From NCBI GenBank assembly GCA_945859605.1, contig OX243819.1, positions 9,847,801 through 9,911,800 on the forward strand: a stretch of 64,000 bases of DNA. The letters run 5' to 3'. This DNA is from Lumbricus rubellus. Lineage: Eukaryota > Annelida > Clitellata > Crassiclitellata > Lumbricidae. Positions 63,982 to 64,000 of this stretch are shown piece by piece. The notes under the pieces were generated by a model. The model worked only from the letters and a program-made list of their open reading frames with translations. It was not told the DNA's origin and did not search any database. How positions within the stretch are numbered: the stretch's first letter is position 1; every line of letters starts with the position of its first letter. A program made the position numbers and the translations under genes.

Positions 63982-64000
63982 GTAATCTTCAAGCAAATGC

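Overview
The window is eukaryotic nuclear DNA from an animal. It is AT-rich and intron-rich, dense in microsatellites and interspersed repeats, and has one 200-bp assembly gap (52826-53025). The repeat families (hAT, mariner, piggyBac and Ginger DNA transposons, CR1/RTE-like LINEs, tRNA-derived SINEs) and the metazoan-type catalase suggest a marine invertebrate, probably a deuterostome such as an echinoderm. The sequence alone does not fix the species. The long open frames at 27.7-30.4 kb and many other apparent ORFs are artefacts of simple repeats.

Layout. (1) 335-6485, plus strand: a multi-exon gene for a type I membrane glycoprotein, with a Thr/Ser-rich N-terminus, a Cys- and N-glycosylation-rich ectodomain, one transmembrane helix and a short tail. 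Its first exon lies off the left edge. (2) About 8.8-45.6 kb, minus strand: a tandemly duplicated small-gene family, broken up by transposons. Units share a TATA-box promoter with a non-coding first exon ending at a consensus GTAAGT-type donor, a second exon encoding a signal peptide (M..LSWNP...LL..VLL.VTL), and, in three units, a terminal exon with a conserved AATAAA signal. Unit 3 (24.7-32.8 kb) is the only copy in which a complete reading frame can be traced: a 77-residue secreted precursor with dibasic sites and a C-terminal Gly/Trp/Tyr-rich peptide. Unit 1 is damaged, unit 2 has its signal exon destroyed by a mariner rearrangement, unit 4 keeps an intact signal exon, and a fifth promoter fragment lies at 34.9-36 kb. 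(3) About 45.7-53.6 kb: mostly repeats, with one hAT element carrying a 200-codon ORF and a perfect 8-bp target duplication. (4) 53622 to beyond the right edge, plus strand: catalase, with ten exons and 447 codons in view. Its intron 6 is a GC-AG intron, and its intron 8 holds a piggyBac-type element with a mariner element nested inside.

The mobile DNA is unusually readable because many elements keep exact target duplications, and because paralogous units give empty sites for several insertions. At least nine elements have 8-bp hAT-type duplications. A separate group has GGT-starting termini, arrays of 14-15 bp subterminal repeats and 8-bp duplications. A Ginger-type element (36645-38846) is flanked by TATA. 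One MITE sits between the TATA box and the predicted start site of unit 4, and an 18-bp tandem array of about 2.7 kb sits in an intron of unit 3.

The three gene groups show no evident functional link. The most novel item is the minus-strand secreted-peptide family, which matches no family I recognise.
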